Assembly (NCBI RefSeq): GCF_000293785.1
Contig: NZ_AKZI01000012.1
Location: 1 to 64,000 of the forward strand
From: Rhodovulum sp. PH10
GTDB lineage: Bacteria > Pseudomonadota > Alphaproteobacteria > Rhizobiales > Xanthobacteraceae
Length of the DNA: 64,000 bases
Direction: 5' to 3'
The stretch's first letter is position 1. Each line of letters begins with the position of its first letter. A program made the translations under genes and the position numbers. The notes below the pieces were generated by a model. The model had not been told where the DNA came from and ran no database searches. It was given only the letters and a program-made list of their open reading frames with translations. Positions 8,637 to 16,886 of the stretch are shown here, one piece after another.

Positions 8637-8867
8637 CGCGGCGCCGCCGTCTCTCGTCGCCGTGCCTCGCCGTCCCTGGCCGCCGCGCGTCGGCGCGCGT
8701 CGGCGCGCGCGATCGAGGACCGGGACTGCATTCCCCGTTCGGGAAAACTATCGTCATGTCGTTGTGACGACACACGAAATCGTTGCCGCTGTGTCGGGCG
8801 ACGCACAGGAACAACGCGCGCCGTCGGCCTTTCTCCCCGCGACTGTGTTTCAACGGGAGATCCTGAC

Positions 8868-9113
8868 ATGAAGGCCATCAACCTGATCACCTTGATCCTG
8901 ATCATCGTCGGCGGAATCAACTGGGGCTTGGTCGGCCTGTTCGAGTTCAATCTGGTCGACGCGATCTTCGGCGCCGATTTTGCCCGCGTGATCTACGTGA
9001 TCGTCGGCCTGTCGGCGCTGTGGCAGCTCGTGCCGTTCGCGACCGCGTTCAAGGTCGACGAGCCCGTCGCCCAGAGCGGCTATCGGCCGGGCGTCGGCCG
9101 CGGGGCCGAGTGA
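8868..9113 (+). CDS. DUF378 small membrane protein
   Basis: An 81-residue DUF378 protein with two transmembrane segments (about 5-27 and 39-58). The family motif GGINWGLVGLFEFNLVD at residues 15-31 is intact. Function is unknown across the family. A GGGAG ribosome site lies 8 bases before the ATG. The 231 bases upstream carry only a small inverted repeat around GTCGTTGTGACGAC and no other gene. Confidence 0.85.
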   Translation: MKAINLITLILIIVGGINWGLVGLFEFNLVDAIFGADFARVIYVIVGLSALWQLVPFATAFKVDEPVAQSGYRPGVGRGAE

Positions 9114-9140
9114 TACGGTTTCCGGCTGAACGGCTCGGGT

Positions 9141-9280
9141 TCTCACCCTCTCCCGTGGGGAGAGGGTCGGCGAGCGCAGCTCGCCGGGCCAAGGGGCGTG
9201 TGCGCCAGTAATTTGCTCGAGGTCCCCCTCACCCGGACCGCTTCGCGGTCCGACCTCTCCCCGGCAGGGAGAGGTGGAGG
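9141..9280. repeat. REP-like palindromic element pair
   Basis: Two inverted units separated by a spacer: CCCTCTCCC/GGGGAGAGGG with GGCGAGCGCAGCTCGCC next to it, and GGACCGCTTCGCGGTCC flanked by CCTCACC and CCTCTCCCC. Such CCCTCTCC-type palindromes recur in intergenic regions of Hyphomicrobiales. It lies between the DUF378 and SDR genes. Confidence 0.8.
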
Positions 9281-9365
9281 CCGTGCCGCGGCCGATGGTC
9301 CGAGTTGATCATTCGGAAACAGTATGACGCGCCGGAAACGGTCAATCGGAAGACGGAGAGACGGA

Positions 9366-10499
9366 ATGACAGCGGACACGAGCGACGCCTCGGGTCGGGA
9401 CGCCTCGCGTCGAGACGCCTCGCGTCGGGTGGTGGTCGGTGGCGGCATCGCCACCGGCCTGCTTGCCGCCCTCGACGGCCCCGCCTCGGCGCAGAATTCG
9501 GGGGCGCAGAATTCGGGATCGTCGGGCTCGACGGGAGCCGGCGGGTCGGGCACTGCCGGGTCGGGCACTGCCGGCTCGGCGTCGAACGGGGGCGCCGGCG
9601 GCGCGCATGCCGGGTCGTCCGGGCTGCTCGCCCCGCAGGACGCCTATCCGCGCCCGCCGTTTCCACGCCAGGAGCAGGACTGGCCGGGGCTCGCGCAACG
9701 GATGGAGCCGCAGCCCGACCACGGCGAGGAGAGCTACCGCGGATCCGGCCGGCTCCGAGGCCGCCGTGCGCTGATCACCGGCGGCGATTCCGGCATCGGC
9801 CGGGCGGCGGCGATCGCCTATGCGCGCGAGGGCGCCGACGTCGCGTTCAACTATCTGCCGGTCGAGCAGCCGGATGCCGACGACGTGGTGAAGCTGATCC
9901 GCGACGCCGGCCGCAAGGCGGTGCCGCTGCCGGGCGACATCCGCGACGAAGCGTTCTGCAGGCAGCTCGTGTCGGACGCGGTGAGCGGTCTCGGCGGGCT
10001 CGACATCCTGGTCAACAACGCCGCCCGCCAGCACGCCGCGCCGTCGATCACCGAGATCTCGTCGGACGCGTTCGACTGGACGCTGAAGACCAATCTCTAC
10101 GCGATGTTCTGGATCACCAAGGCGGCGCTCGAGCATTTGCCGGCCGGGGCGGCGATCATCAACACCACCTCGGTGGTGGCCTACGATCCGCCGAAGGATC
10201 TGCTCGACTACGCCACCACCAAGGGCGGCATCATGGTGTTCACCAAGGCGCTCGCCAAGCAGCTCGCCGAGCGCGGCATCCGCGTCAACGGCGTGGCGCC
10301 CGGCCCGATCTGGACCCCGCTGCAGCCTTCGGGCGGCCAGCCGCCGGAGGAGATCCCCCGGTTCGGCGCCTCCACCCCGCTCGGCCGGCCGGGCCAGCCG
10401 GTCGAGCTCGCGCCGCTCTATGTCGCGCTGGCGGCGGAGACGTCGAGCTACTCGACCGGCCAAATCTTCGGCGCCACCGGCGGCAGCGGCGGCCCCTGA
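9366..10499 (+). CDS. Short-chain dehydrogenase/reductase with Tat-like N-terminus
   Basis: A 377-residue protein with a classical SDR domain in the last 245 residues: the cofactor motif TGGDSGIG, NNAA, the Ser in INTTS, and the catalytic YATTK. It resembles the YhdF/YghA group of NAD(P)-dependent SDRs; the substrate is unknown. The first 130 residues are odd for this family: a twin-arginine-like SRRVVVGGG followed by a short hydrophobic run and ASAQ, then a Gly/Ser-rich linker made of 15-bp duplications. I chose the ATG at 9366, which follows GGAGAG; a start 14 codons earlier is possible. Export to the periplasm is inferred only. Confidence 0.85.
   Translation: MTADTSDASGRDASRRDASRRVVVGGGIATGLLAALDGPASAQNSGAQNSGSSGSTGAGGSGTAGSGTAGSASNGGAGGAHAGSSGLLAPQDAYPRPPFPRQEQDWPGLAQRMEPQPDHGEESYRGSGRLRGRRALITGGDSGIGRAAAIAYAREGADVAFNYLPVEQPDADDVVKLIRDAGRKAVPLPGDIRDEAFCRQLVSDAVSGLGGLDILVNNAARQHAAPSITEISSDAFDWTLKTNLYAMFWITKAALEHLPAGAAIINTTSVVAYDPPKDLLDYATTKGGIMVFTKALAKQLAERGIRVNGVAPGPIWTPLQPSGGQPPEEIPRFGASTPLGRPGQPVELAPLYVALAAETSSYSTGQIFGATGGSGGP
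9384..9572. repeat. Three separate 15-bp tandem duplications in the SDR gene
   Basis: 9384-9428 holds three copies built on GACGCCTCGCGTCG plus one base; 9488-9517 holds two exact copies of GGCGCAGAATTCGGG; 9543-9572 holds two exact copies of GGGTCGGGCACTGCC. All keep the reading frame and encode five-residue repeats. Confidence 0.9.
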
Positions 10500-10878
10500 G
10501 CGGACGCCGGCCGGCGGGAATCAGGGCGGCGGCATGCTCTGCGGCCACGGCCGAGACCGGGGCCGCGGGCATCCCTGCCGCGCCGGGCCGCGAATCATGG
10601 TCGTCGCACGCCGATCCGGCCTGCGGCGGCCTTCCGCGTCGCCGCCCCGAAGGAAGACGCGTGGAACCCGAAGCCGCGTGGAAGACGCCCGCGGCGGCCT
10701 TCCGCCGCCACGGGAAGGCGGATCGACCTTGCCTGCAGCGCACCGCCACCACGGGAGCACGGTCACCGAGACCGCGCGCCGATTGGGGACCGCCGCATCT
10801 CGGCTTGCGCCGTGCCGCGCCTTGTGGCAAGGAACCCGCGTTCCGCGCCGCACCGCTCGGTGTCGCGCCGCGGCGGTC
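10500..10878. other. Intergenic region without a recognisable gene
   Basis: The 379 bases between the SDR stop and the tRNA hold no convincing coding sequence. A GCGGCGG/CCGCCGC hairpin with a 4-base loop lies near 10690-10707. Promoter elements for the tRNA are not obvious by eye. Confidence 0.6.
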
Positions 10879-10953
<75 letters not shown>

Positions 10954-11054
10954 GCGCTTTCCTCCCGATCCTTGCCACGCGCATCCGTATGACCTGTCCG
11001 GCCGTCGGTCACGCACGGGACGGGCACGACGCGTGGCGGAGGCGGCTGCGGCCG

Positions 11055-12164
11055 TCAGGAGCGCCGGGCGGAGACCGGGCGCGAGGCAATGCGGGGCCGC
11101 TCGTACCAACCCTTCGTCGCGCCGACGATCTTCACCACCGACAGCATCACCGGCACCTCGATCAGCACGCCGACCACGGTCGCGAGGGCTGCGCCGGAGG
11201 TGAAGCCGAACAGGCCGATCGCGGCGGCGACCGCCAGCTCGAAAAAGTTCGAGGCGCCGATCAGGGCCGAGGGTGAGGCGACGCAGTGGGCTTCTCCCGC
11301 GGCGCGGTTGAGGAGATAAGCGAGCCCCGCGTTGAAGTAGACCTGCACCAGGATCGGCACGGCCAATAGCGCAATGACGAGAGGCTGAGCGATGATCTGC
11401 TCGCCCTGGAAGCCGAACAGGAGCACGAGGGTCGCGAGCAGCGCGACGAGCGACAAGGGCTGAAGCCGGCCGAGCAGCCGTGCCAGCGCCGCCGACTCGT
11501 CGGCCGACTCGTCGGCCGGCCCGCCGGCCGGCTTGCCGGTCTCACCACCCCCCGTCGCGAGAACCCGCCGCCGAATCATCTGGGCGACGATCACCGGCAC
11601 CACGATGTACAAGACCACCGACAGAACCAGCGTGCCCCACGGCACGGTGATCGACGACAGCCCGAGCAGCAGGCCTACGAGCGGCGCGAAGGCAAAGACC
11701 ATGATCACGTCGTTGAGCGCGACCTGGCTCAGGGTGAAGTGCGGCTCGCCGTCGGACAGGTTGCTCCACACGAACACCATGGCGGTGCAGGGCGCGGCGG
11801 CGAGCAGGATCAGGCCGGCGATGTAGCCGTCGATCTGATCCGCCGGCAGCAGCGGACGAAACAGCCAGCCGATGAACAGCCAGCCGAGCAGCGCCATCGA
11901 GAACGGCTTGACCGCCCAGTTGACGAACAGCGTGACGCCGATGCCGCGCCAGTGCTCCTTCACCCGGCCGAGCGCGGAAAAATCGATCTTCATCAGCATC
12001 GGCACGATCATCAGCCAGATCAGCACGGCGACCGGCAGGTTCACCCGCGCGATCTCCATGCCGCCGAGGACGTGGAAGACGCCGGGCATCGTCTGGCCGA
12101 GCGCGATGCCGGCGACGATGCACAGCGCGACCCACACGGAGAGATACCGCTCGAACCTGCTCAT
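11055..12164 (-). CDS. acr3: Arsenite efflux transporter, ACR3 family
   Basis: A 369-residue membrane protein with about ten hydrophobic segments and the ACR3 signatures MIVPMLMKIDF near residue 55 and APCTAMVFVWSNL near 120, which contains the essential cysteine. It exports arsenite through the inner membrane. The central cytoplasmic loop (about residue 215-230) is low-complexity and partly encoded by a duplicated 12-mer GCCGACTCGTCG at 11491-11514. The ATG at 12164 follows GGAGAC. It is the last gene of arsR-arsC-acr3, 20 bases after arsC. Confidence 0.93.
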   Translation of the reverse strand: MSRFERYLSVWVALCIVAGIALGQTMPGVFHVLGGMEIARVNLPVAVLIWLMIVPMLMKIDFSALGRVKEHWRGIGVTLFVNWAVKPFSMALLGWLFIGWLFRPLLPADQIDGYIAGLILLAAAPCTAMVFVWSNLSDGEPHFTLSQVALNDVIMVFAFAPLVGLLLGLSSITVPWGTLVLSVVLYIVVPVIVAQMIRRRVLATGGGETGKPAGGPADESADESAALARLLGRLQPLSLVALLATLVLLFGFQGEQIIAQPLVIALLAVPILVQVYFNAGLAYLLNRAAGEAHCVASPSALIGASNFFELAVAAAIGLFGFTSGAALATVVGVLIEVPVMLSVVKIVGATKGWYERPRIASRPVSARRS

Positions 12165-12184
12165 GCCGACGTCTCCGACCGGCC

Positions 12185-12709
12185 TCACGCGACCCGCGGG
12201 CGTGGCGTGGTGGCGCCCTCGATGCGGCCGATCTCGCGCAGCTTTCCGCCGAGCGCCAGCGCGTCGAGCGAGCCGATCGGCAATGCCGTGAAGAGAGCGA
12301 TCCGCCGCTGCAGATATTTGAAGGCGGTGACGAAGGCGCGGATCCTCTCCATCTCCGAGCCCGTGACGGCGGCCGGATCCTCGATCCCCCAATGCGCGGT
12401 GATCGGCTGGCCGGGCCACACCGGGCAGGGCTCGCCGGCGGCATCGTCGCACACCGTGAAGACGAAGTGCATTTTCGGCGCGTCGTCGCCGGCGAACTCG
12501 CTCCAGCTCTTGGAGCGCAAGCCCTCGGTCGGGTAGCCGCAGTCGGCGAGCACCTTCAAAGCGAGCGGGTTCACCCGGCCGGCCGGCCGCGAGCCGGCGG
12601 AGAAAGTACGGAAGCGCCCGGCGCCGTCCTGGCGCAAGATGCTCTCGGCGATGATCGAGCGGGCGGAATTGCCGGTGCAGAGAAACAGCACGTTACAGGG
12701 GTCGGCCAT
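12185..12709 (-). CDS. arsC: Arsenate reductase, LMW-phosphatase type
   Basis: A 174-residue reductase converting arsenate to arsenite for export by the adjacent Acr3. The P-loop is CTGNSARS with nucleophile Cys11 and Arg17. Cys87 and Cys95 (FTVCDDAAGEPC) are placed like the shuttle cysteines of thioredoxin-coupled pI258 ArsC. The C-terminal 35 residues, starting near LRQ-like FKYLQRRIALF, extend beyond the minimal domain. The start overlaps the end of arsR by 17 bases, indicating translational coupling. Confidence 0.93.
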   Translation of the reverse strand: MADPCNVLFLCTGNSARSIIAESILRQDGAGRFRTFSAGSRPAGRVNPLALKVLADCGYPTEGLRSKSWSEFAGDDAPKMHFVFTVCDDAAGEPCPVWPGQPITAHWGIEDPAAVTGSEMERIRAFVTAFKYLQRRIALFTALPIGSLDALALGGKLREIGRIEGATTPRPRVA

Positions 12710-13058
12710 CGGCGGGCTCCTCGGCGGGACAGCACGGGACGAGATCGGCGATCAGCGGGGCGCACAGTTCTTGGCGACCGCCGCAGCAATCCTTCAGCAG
12801 AAACAGCACCACCTCGCGCAGCCGATCGAGGTTTGCGCGATAGACGATCGAGCGGCCGTGCCGCTGCGATTCGACCAAGCCCGCGCGGCCGAGCACCGAC
12901 AGGTGGGCCGACAGCGTGTTGGCCGGCACGCCGAGCGCCTCCGCCACCGTTCCGGCCGGCAGCCCGTGCGGCGCGTGCCTAACGAGCAGGCGAAACACCT
13001 CGAGCCGCGTCGCCTGGGACAGTGCCGCGAGGGCGTCGATCGCCTGTAACGTTTCCAT
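12693..13058 (-). CDS. arsR: ArsR-family repressor, C-terminal CC-x5-C type
   Basis: A 121-residue winged-helix repressor of the ArsR/SmtB family (helix-turn-helix at about 35-60, VPANTLSAHLSVL). It lacks the CVC motif in the recognition helix. Instead Cys91, Cys92 and Cys98 (DCCGGRQELC) give the CC-x5-C pattern reported for the Acidithiobacillus ferrooxidans-type ArsR, plus another CC near 110. As(III) sensing by these cysteines is inferred from that family knowledge. The ATG at 13058 lies inside a 30-bp inverted repeat that is the likely operator. First gene of arsR-arsC-acr3. Confidence 0.9.
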   Translation of the reverse strand: METLQAIDALAALSQATRLEVFRLLVRHAPHGLPAGTVAEALGVPANTLSAHLSVLGRAGLVESQRHGRSIVYRANLDRLREVVLFLLKDCCGGRQELCAPLIADLVPCCPAEEPADGRPL

Positions 13059-13079
13059 AGTTCTAGAATAATGGAAACG
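13050..13079 (-). promoter_or_regulatory. Probable ArsR operator
   Basis: Perfect 9-bp inverted arms CGTTTCCAT and ATGGAAACG around a 12-base spacer that is centred on the palindrome TTCTAGAA. It overlaps the arsR start codon, so bound repressor would block its own operon. Confidence 0.75.
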
Positions 13080-13132
13080 ATACCTCGGCGCAAGCCCCAC
13101 CCGGCCAGGTCGGCCCGGTCGGGCTTGCGGCG

Positions 13133-13369
13133 TCAGGCCGACAGCCAGCGCCGCACGTCGTCGGGCTTCGGCAGTCCGCCGGCATGCACCACCGTGCCGT
13201 CGATCACCACGCCCGGCGTCGCGGCGATGCCGTAGCCGGCGATCGCGGCGTAGTCGGTGACCTTCTCGATCGTCACCGCGACACCCAGCGCCTCGGCCTC
13301 CTTCTGCACCATCTCGGCGGTCGCGGTGCAACGCTTGCAGCCGGGCCCCAGCACTTTTACGACCTTCAT
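13133..13369 (-). CDS. Small redox-active disulfide (thioredoxin-like) protein
   Basis: A 78-residue thioredoxin-fold protein of the redox-active disulfide protein 2 type. The active site is GPGCKRC at about residues 9-14, with a cis-proline segment ATPGVVIDG near 50. Such proteins are often encoded next to DUF318/ArsP permeases and ArsR, as here: the permease start is upstream and only 37 bases separate the two. A role in reducing metalloid or organoarsenical substrates is plausible but inferred. Confidence 0.85.
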   Translation of the reverse strand: MKVVKVLGPGCKRCTATAEMVQKEAEALGVAVTIEKVTDYAAIAGYGIAATPGVVIDGTVVHAGGLPKPDDVRRWLSA

Positions 13370-13406
13370 CTGACGACCTTCCTCGTCCCGTCCCCACGTT
13401 CTGCCG

Positions 13407-14456
13407 TCATGGACCGAACAACGCGTTGAACAAGAAGCCGACGGCGAGGATGCCGAGGCCGACCACCCCGACGAACACCGCGATCAGCCGCAGCGTGAGC
13501 ACCTTGCGCAAGATCACGAGCTCCGGCAGCGACAGCGCGGTGACGCTCATCATGAAGGCGAGCGCGGTGCCGAGCGCGGCGCCCTTGCCGAGCAAGGCCT
13601 CGACCACCGGCACGATGCCGGCGGCGTTGGCGTACATCGGAATGCCGATCACCACCGCGGCCGGCACCGACCACCAGGCGTCGCGCCCCATCGCCGCGGC
13701 GAGCAGGTCGGCCGGCGCAAAGCCGTGAATGCCGGCGCCGAGCGCGATGCCGGCGACCACCCAAATCCACACCCGCCCGACGATCTCCCGCACCGCCTCG
13801 GTGCCGGCGTCGATCCGGTCGGCGAGACCTGGCGACGCCGCCGCGACGCCGACCGGGGCGGTGCGCAGCTCGCGCACCCAACGCTCGAGCCAGGCTTCGA
13901 GGTTCAGCCGCCCGATCACCAGCCCGGCGACGATCGCGACGCCGAGGCCGAAGCCGAGATAGGTCAGCGCCACCTTCCAGCCGACCAGCGCCCACAACAG
14001 GCCGAGCGCCACCTCGTTGACCATGGGTGCGGCGATCAGGAACGAGAAGGTGACGCCGAGCGGCACCCCGGCGCCGACGAAGCCGATGAACAGCGGCACC
14101 GCCGAGCAGGAGCAGAACGGCGTCAGCACGCCGAGTGCTGCGGCAGCGACGTTGCCGGTGCCGAGACGGCGGCCGGCGAGCAGCGCACGGGTGCGCTCGG
14201 GCGAGAAGAAGCTGCGCACCACGCCCATCGCGAACACGACGAGCGTCAGCAGCAGAAGCACCTTCGGGGTGTCGTAGAGGAAGAAGGCAACCGCCCGGCC
14301 GAGGCCGCTTTTCGGATCGAGCGGGAGGGATGCCGCCAGCGTCTCCGACAGGGCGGGAAGCGCGGCGTAGAGGGCGACCCACGCGGCCAGCACACCCGCG
14401 GTCGCGGCGAGCTTCCTCGCGAGCGCCCGGTCCGGGTGTGGCGAAGCGAGGGTCAT
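13407..14456 (-). CDS. Permease of the ArsP/DUF318 (UPF0718) family
   Basis: A 349-residue membrane protein with about eight hydrophobic segments. The family motif TPFCSCSAVPLFIG lies near residue 110 and a second conserved block, GIPMYANAAGIVPV, near 275. ArsP members export trivalent organoarsenicals; other members are simply called permeases, so the substrate remains an inference. The start ATG overlaps the stop of the upstream arsR by four bases (ATGA), and a small disulfide protein follows, giving an arsR-permease-thioredoxin operon. Confidence 0.88.
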   Translation of the reverse strand: MTLASPHPDRALARKLAATAGVLAAWVALYAALPALSETLAASLPLDPKSGLGRAVAFFLYDTPKVLLLLTLVVFAMGVVRSFFSPERTRALLAGRRLGTGNVAAAALGVLTPFCSCSAVPLFIGFVGAGVPLGVTFSFLIAAPMVNEVALGLLWALVGWKVALTYLGFGLGVAIVAGLVIGRLNLEAWLERWVRELRTAPVGVAAASPGLADRIDAGTEAVREIVGRVWIWVVAGIALGAGIHGFAPADLLAAAMGRDAWWSVPAAVVIGIPMYANAAGIVPVVEALLGKGAALGTALAFMMSVTALSLPELVILRKVLTLRLIAVFVGVVGLGILAVGFLFNALFGP

Positions 14457-14752
14457 GCGGCGGCGCTCCGCGCCTCGGTATCGGACAGCGCCACGGCGGC
14501 ATCGACCAACGCGGCGACCTCCGCCGGCAGATCGGGGCGGCGGCGATAGCGCACCCATTGGGCATCGCGCCGGCCGATGACGAGGCCGGCCGCCTCCAGC
14601 ACCGCCATGTGGCGCGACATGCGCGACTGGGTGGCGCCGATGGTGCGCATCAGCTCGCACACGCAGTGCTCCCGCCCGTCCCACAGGAGGCGGACGGCGG
14701 CGAGGCGGGTCGGCTCGGCGAGCGCGGCGAGGATTCGGATCGGGTCGGCCAT
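14453..14752 (-). CDS. arsR: ArsR-family repressor, canonical CVC type
   Basis: A 99-residue ArsR/SmtB regulator with the classical metalloid-binding motif in the recognition helix region, HCVCELMRTIG (Cys30, Cys32), followed by the DNA-recognition sequence ATQSRMSRHMAVL. It differs from the other ArsR in this block, which uses C-terminal cysteines. I used the ATG at 14752; a TTG six codons upstream is an alternative. It overlaps the permease gene by four bases and an inverted repeat precedes it. Confidence 0.9.
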   Translation of the reverse strand: MADPIRILAALAEPTRLAAVRLLWDGREHCVCELMRTIGATQSRMSRHMAVLEAAGLVIGRRDAQWVRYRRRPDLPAEVAALVDAAVALSDTEARSAAA

Positions 14753-14760
14753 GCGACCGC

Positions 14761-14782
14761 TATGCGCCAATGCGCATATGCG
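14761..14782 (-). promoter_or_regulatory. Probable operator of the second arsR
   Basis: Inverted repeat TATGCGC-CAAT-GCGCATA, overlapping the further palindrome CGCATATGCG. It is 9 bases upstream of the arsR start. Confidence 0.65.
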
Positions 14783-14863
14783 GTCAAGCGATCATATGGG
14801 CGCGGCTGCCCCGCCTGCCCCCGACGGCCCACTGGCGCCCCGACGCACCCGAGGAATAAAGGC

Positions 14864-15763
14864 TCACACCGCCTCGAGCCGCCGCAACACCTCGTCGAGC
14901 TGGTCGAGATCCGCGTAGCGGATGTGCATGGTGCCCGCCTCGCCCTCGTGATCGATGGTGACGCGCAGGCCGAGCGTGTCGGACAGCCGCTTCTCGAGCG
15001 CGCGGGTATTGGCGTCCTTCGGCTTCGGCGGCGCCTTCGGCTTCGGCCCGGGCCGCGGGCCGTCGCCGTCCTTGCGCACCAAATCCTCGACCTGCCGCAC
15101 ATTGAGGCCGCGGGCGACGATCTCGTTCGCGAGCTTTTCGGCATCCGGCTCGCCGACCAGCATGCGGGCGTGCCCTGCGGTGAGCTTTCCGGCGCTCAGA
15201 AGCGTCTTCACGCCCTCGGGCAGCTTCAGCAGGCGCAGCGTGTTGGCGACGTGACTGCGGCTCTTGCCGACCGTCTTGGCGACGTCCTCCTGCGCGTAGG
15301 AGAAGCTGTCGAGCAGCGCCTGATAGCCCATCGCCTCCTCGAGCGGGTCGAGGTCGGCGCGCTGCACGTTCTCGATGATCGCGAGCTCGAGCGCCTGGCT
15401 GTCGGTGACGTCGAGCACCACCACCGGCACGTCGTGCAGCCCGGCGCGCTGCGAGGCGCGCCAGCGCCGCTCGCCGGCGATGATCTCGTAAGACTCGCTC
15501 GCGCCCTTGACCGGCCGCACGGCGATCGGCTGGATCAGCCCGCGCGCGGCGATCGAGGCGGCGAGCTCGTCGAGCTCGGCCTCGGCAAACGTGCGGCGCG
15601 GGTTGCGCGGATTGGGGCGCAGAAACTCGATCGGCACCTTTCGCGTGCCGCGCACGCGCTCGGCGGACGCCGCCGACCCCGACCCCGCGGCTCCCGGATC
15701 GACGTCGCCGATCAGCGCGGCAAGGCCGCGCCCGAGGCGCGAGCGCGGGGCGTCTTCGGCCAT
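14864..15763 (-). CDS. parB: Chromosome-partitioning protein ParB
   Basis: A 299-residue chromosomal ParB. The N-terminus has the ParA-interacting LGRGLAALIG; the CTPase/ParB-N domain includes NPRNPRR and the GERRWRA motif near 100-107; the helix-turn-helix (about 155-185, with VGKSRSHVANTLRLL) reads parS; and the C-terminal dimerisation domain is at about 245-299. It binds parS, spreads as a CTP-dependent clamp and is moved by ParA. GGAGAT lies before the ATG at 15763. A Pro/Lys-rich linker (KPKAPPKPK) separates the last two domains. Confidence 0.97.
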   Translation of the reverse strand: MAEDAPRSRLGRGLAALIGDVDPGAAGSGSAASAERVRGTRKVPIEFLRPNPRNPRRTFAEAELDELAASIAARGLIQPIAVRPVKGASESYEIIAGERRWRASQRAGLHDVPVVVLDVTDSQALELAIIENVQRADLDPLEEAMGYQALLDSFSYAQEDVAKTVGKSRSHVANTLRLLKLPEGVKTLLSAGKLTAGHARMLVGEPDAEKLANEIVARGLNVRQVEDLVRKDGDGPRPGPKPKAPPKPKDANTRALEKRLSDTLGLRVTIDHEGEAGTMHIRYADLDQLDEVLRRLEAV

Positions 15764-15936
15764 GGCACGATCTCCAGACGGTCTCTTCATCACCACGACG
15801 AGCTTCTCATACCAAGTATAAAGACGAGCCGGCGCGATGCCGCCAGCTTTATATACAAACTACGGCCCATGCTGTCCGGCCCCGCACCCGACCGCGCGCG
15901 GCGGGACGCCCCGCTCGCGGCGCGCGGCAGGAAACG

Positions 15937-16794
15937 CTAGCCGGCGAGCCGCTCGGTCAGCTCCTTCTCGCGCTGGATCACCTCGGTGGCGAGCCGGAGA
16001 TAGGCCTCGCTGCCGGCGCATTTGAGGTCGTAGACCAGCACCGGCTTGCCGTAGGACGGCGCCTCCGAGACGCGGACATTGCGCGGGATGACCGTGTTGT
16101 AGACCTTTCCGCCCATATAGTCGCGCACGTCGGCGACCACCTGGGCCGACAAATTGTTGCGCGCATCGTACATGGTCAGCACCACCCCGTGGATGGTGAG
16201 GTCCGGATTGAGGGTCGACTTCACCTGCTCGACGGTCTCGAGAAGCTGGGTCAGCCCCTCGAGCGCGAAGAACTCGCACTGCAGCGGCACCACGATCGCG
16301 TTCGCCGCCGCCATCGCGTTGACGGTGAGGAGATTGAGCGAGGGCGGACAGTCGACCAGGACATAAGTGAACCCGTTCGGCCCGCTCGCCAGGTCGCGCA
16401 CGGCGTTGCGCAGGCGAAACGCCCGGTCGCGCGTCTGGCCGATCTCGAGCTCCACGCCCGCGAGGTCGAGGGTCGAGGGCGCGAGCCACAGATGCGGCAC
16501 CGAGGTCGGCACCACCACGTCAGCGAGCGGCGCGTCGCCGATCAGCACGTCGTAGGTCGAGGCGCTGCGGTTCCGCCGATCGATGCCGAGGCCGGTCGAG
16601 GCATTGCCCTGCGGGTCGAGGTCGAGCACCAGCACCCGCTCGCCGCTGGCGGCGAGCGCGGTGCCGAGATTGATGGCGGTGGTGGTCTTGCCGACGCCGC
16701 CCTTCTGGTTGGCGACCGCGAGCACGCGGGGACGGCGGCCGGCGGCCGGCGCCTCGCCGGGGAACGGCACCACATCCGTGGACATGTCCGACAT
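15937..16794 (-). CDS. parA: Chromosome-partitioning ATPase ParA
   Basis: A 285-residue ParA/Soj ATPase. The deviant Walker A motif is KGGVGKTT (31-38), with the signature lysine; the Walker B region is VLVDCPPSLN near 140 and LDLDPQGN follows the first strand. Together with ParB and the two parS sites nearby it segregates the origin region. It is followed 173 bases later by parB and preceded 92 bases earlier by rsmG, the conserved rsmG-parA-parB order. Start chosen at the first of two close ATG codons; the second is three codons in. Confidence 0.97.
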   Translation of the reverse strand: MSDMSTDVVPFPGEAPAAGRRPRVLAVANQKGGVGKTTTAINLGTALAASGERVLVLDLDPQGNASTGLGIDRRNRSASTYDVLIGDAPLADVVVPTSVPHLWLAPSTLDLAGVELEIGQTRDRAFRLRNAVRDLASGPNGFTYVLVDCPPSLNLLTVNAMAAANAIVVPLQCEFFALEGLTQLLETVEQVKSTLNPDLTIHGVVLTMYDARNNLSAQVVADVRDYMGGKVYNTVIPRNVRVSEAPSYGKPVLVYDLKCAGSEAYLRLATEVIQREKELTERLAG

Positions 16795-16886
16795 CTCGGT
16801 CGCTTCCGGTTGATCGCGCTTCCGGTGGTCCTCCGCGGTCCGCGGCGAGGCACGCCGGCCGGAGGCGGGCGTGTGCGGGCGGCGGG

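Noticed and set aside
11055-14752. The ars block as a recently transferred mobile cassette
   Set aside because: Base composition and codon choice look like the neighbours and no mobility genes or flanking repeats are present.
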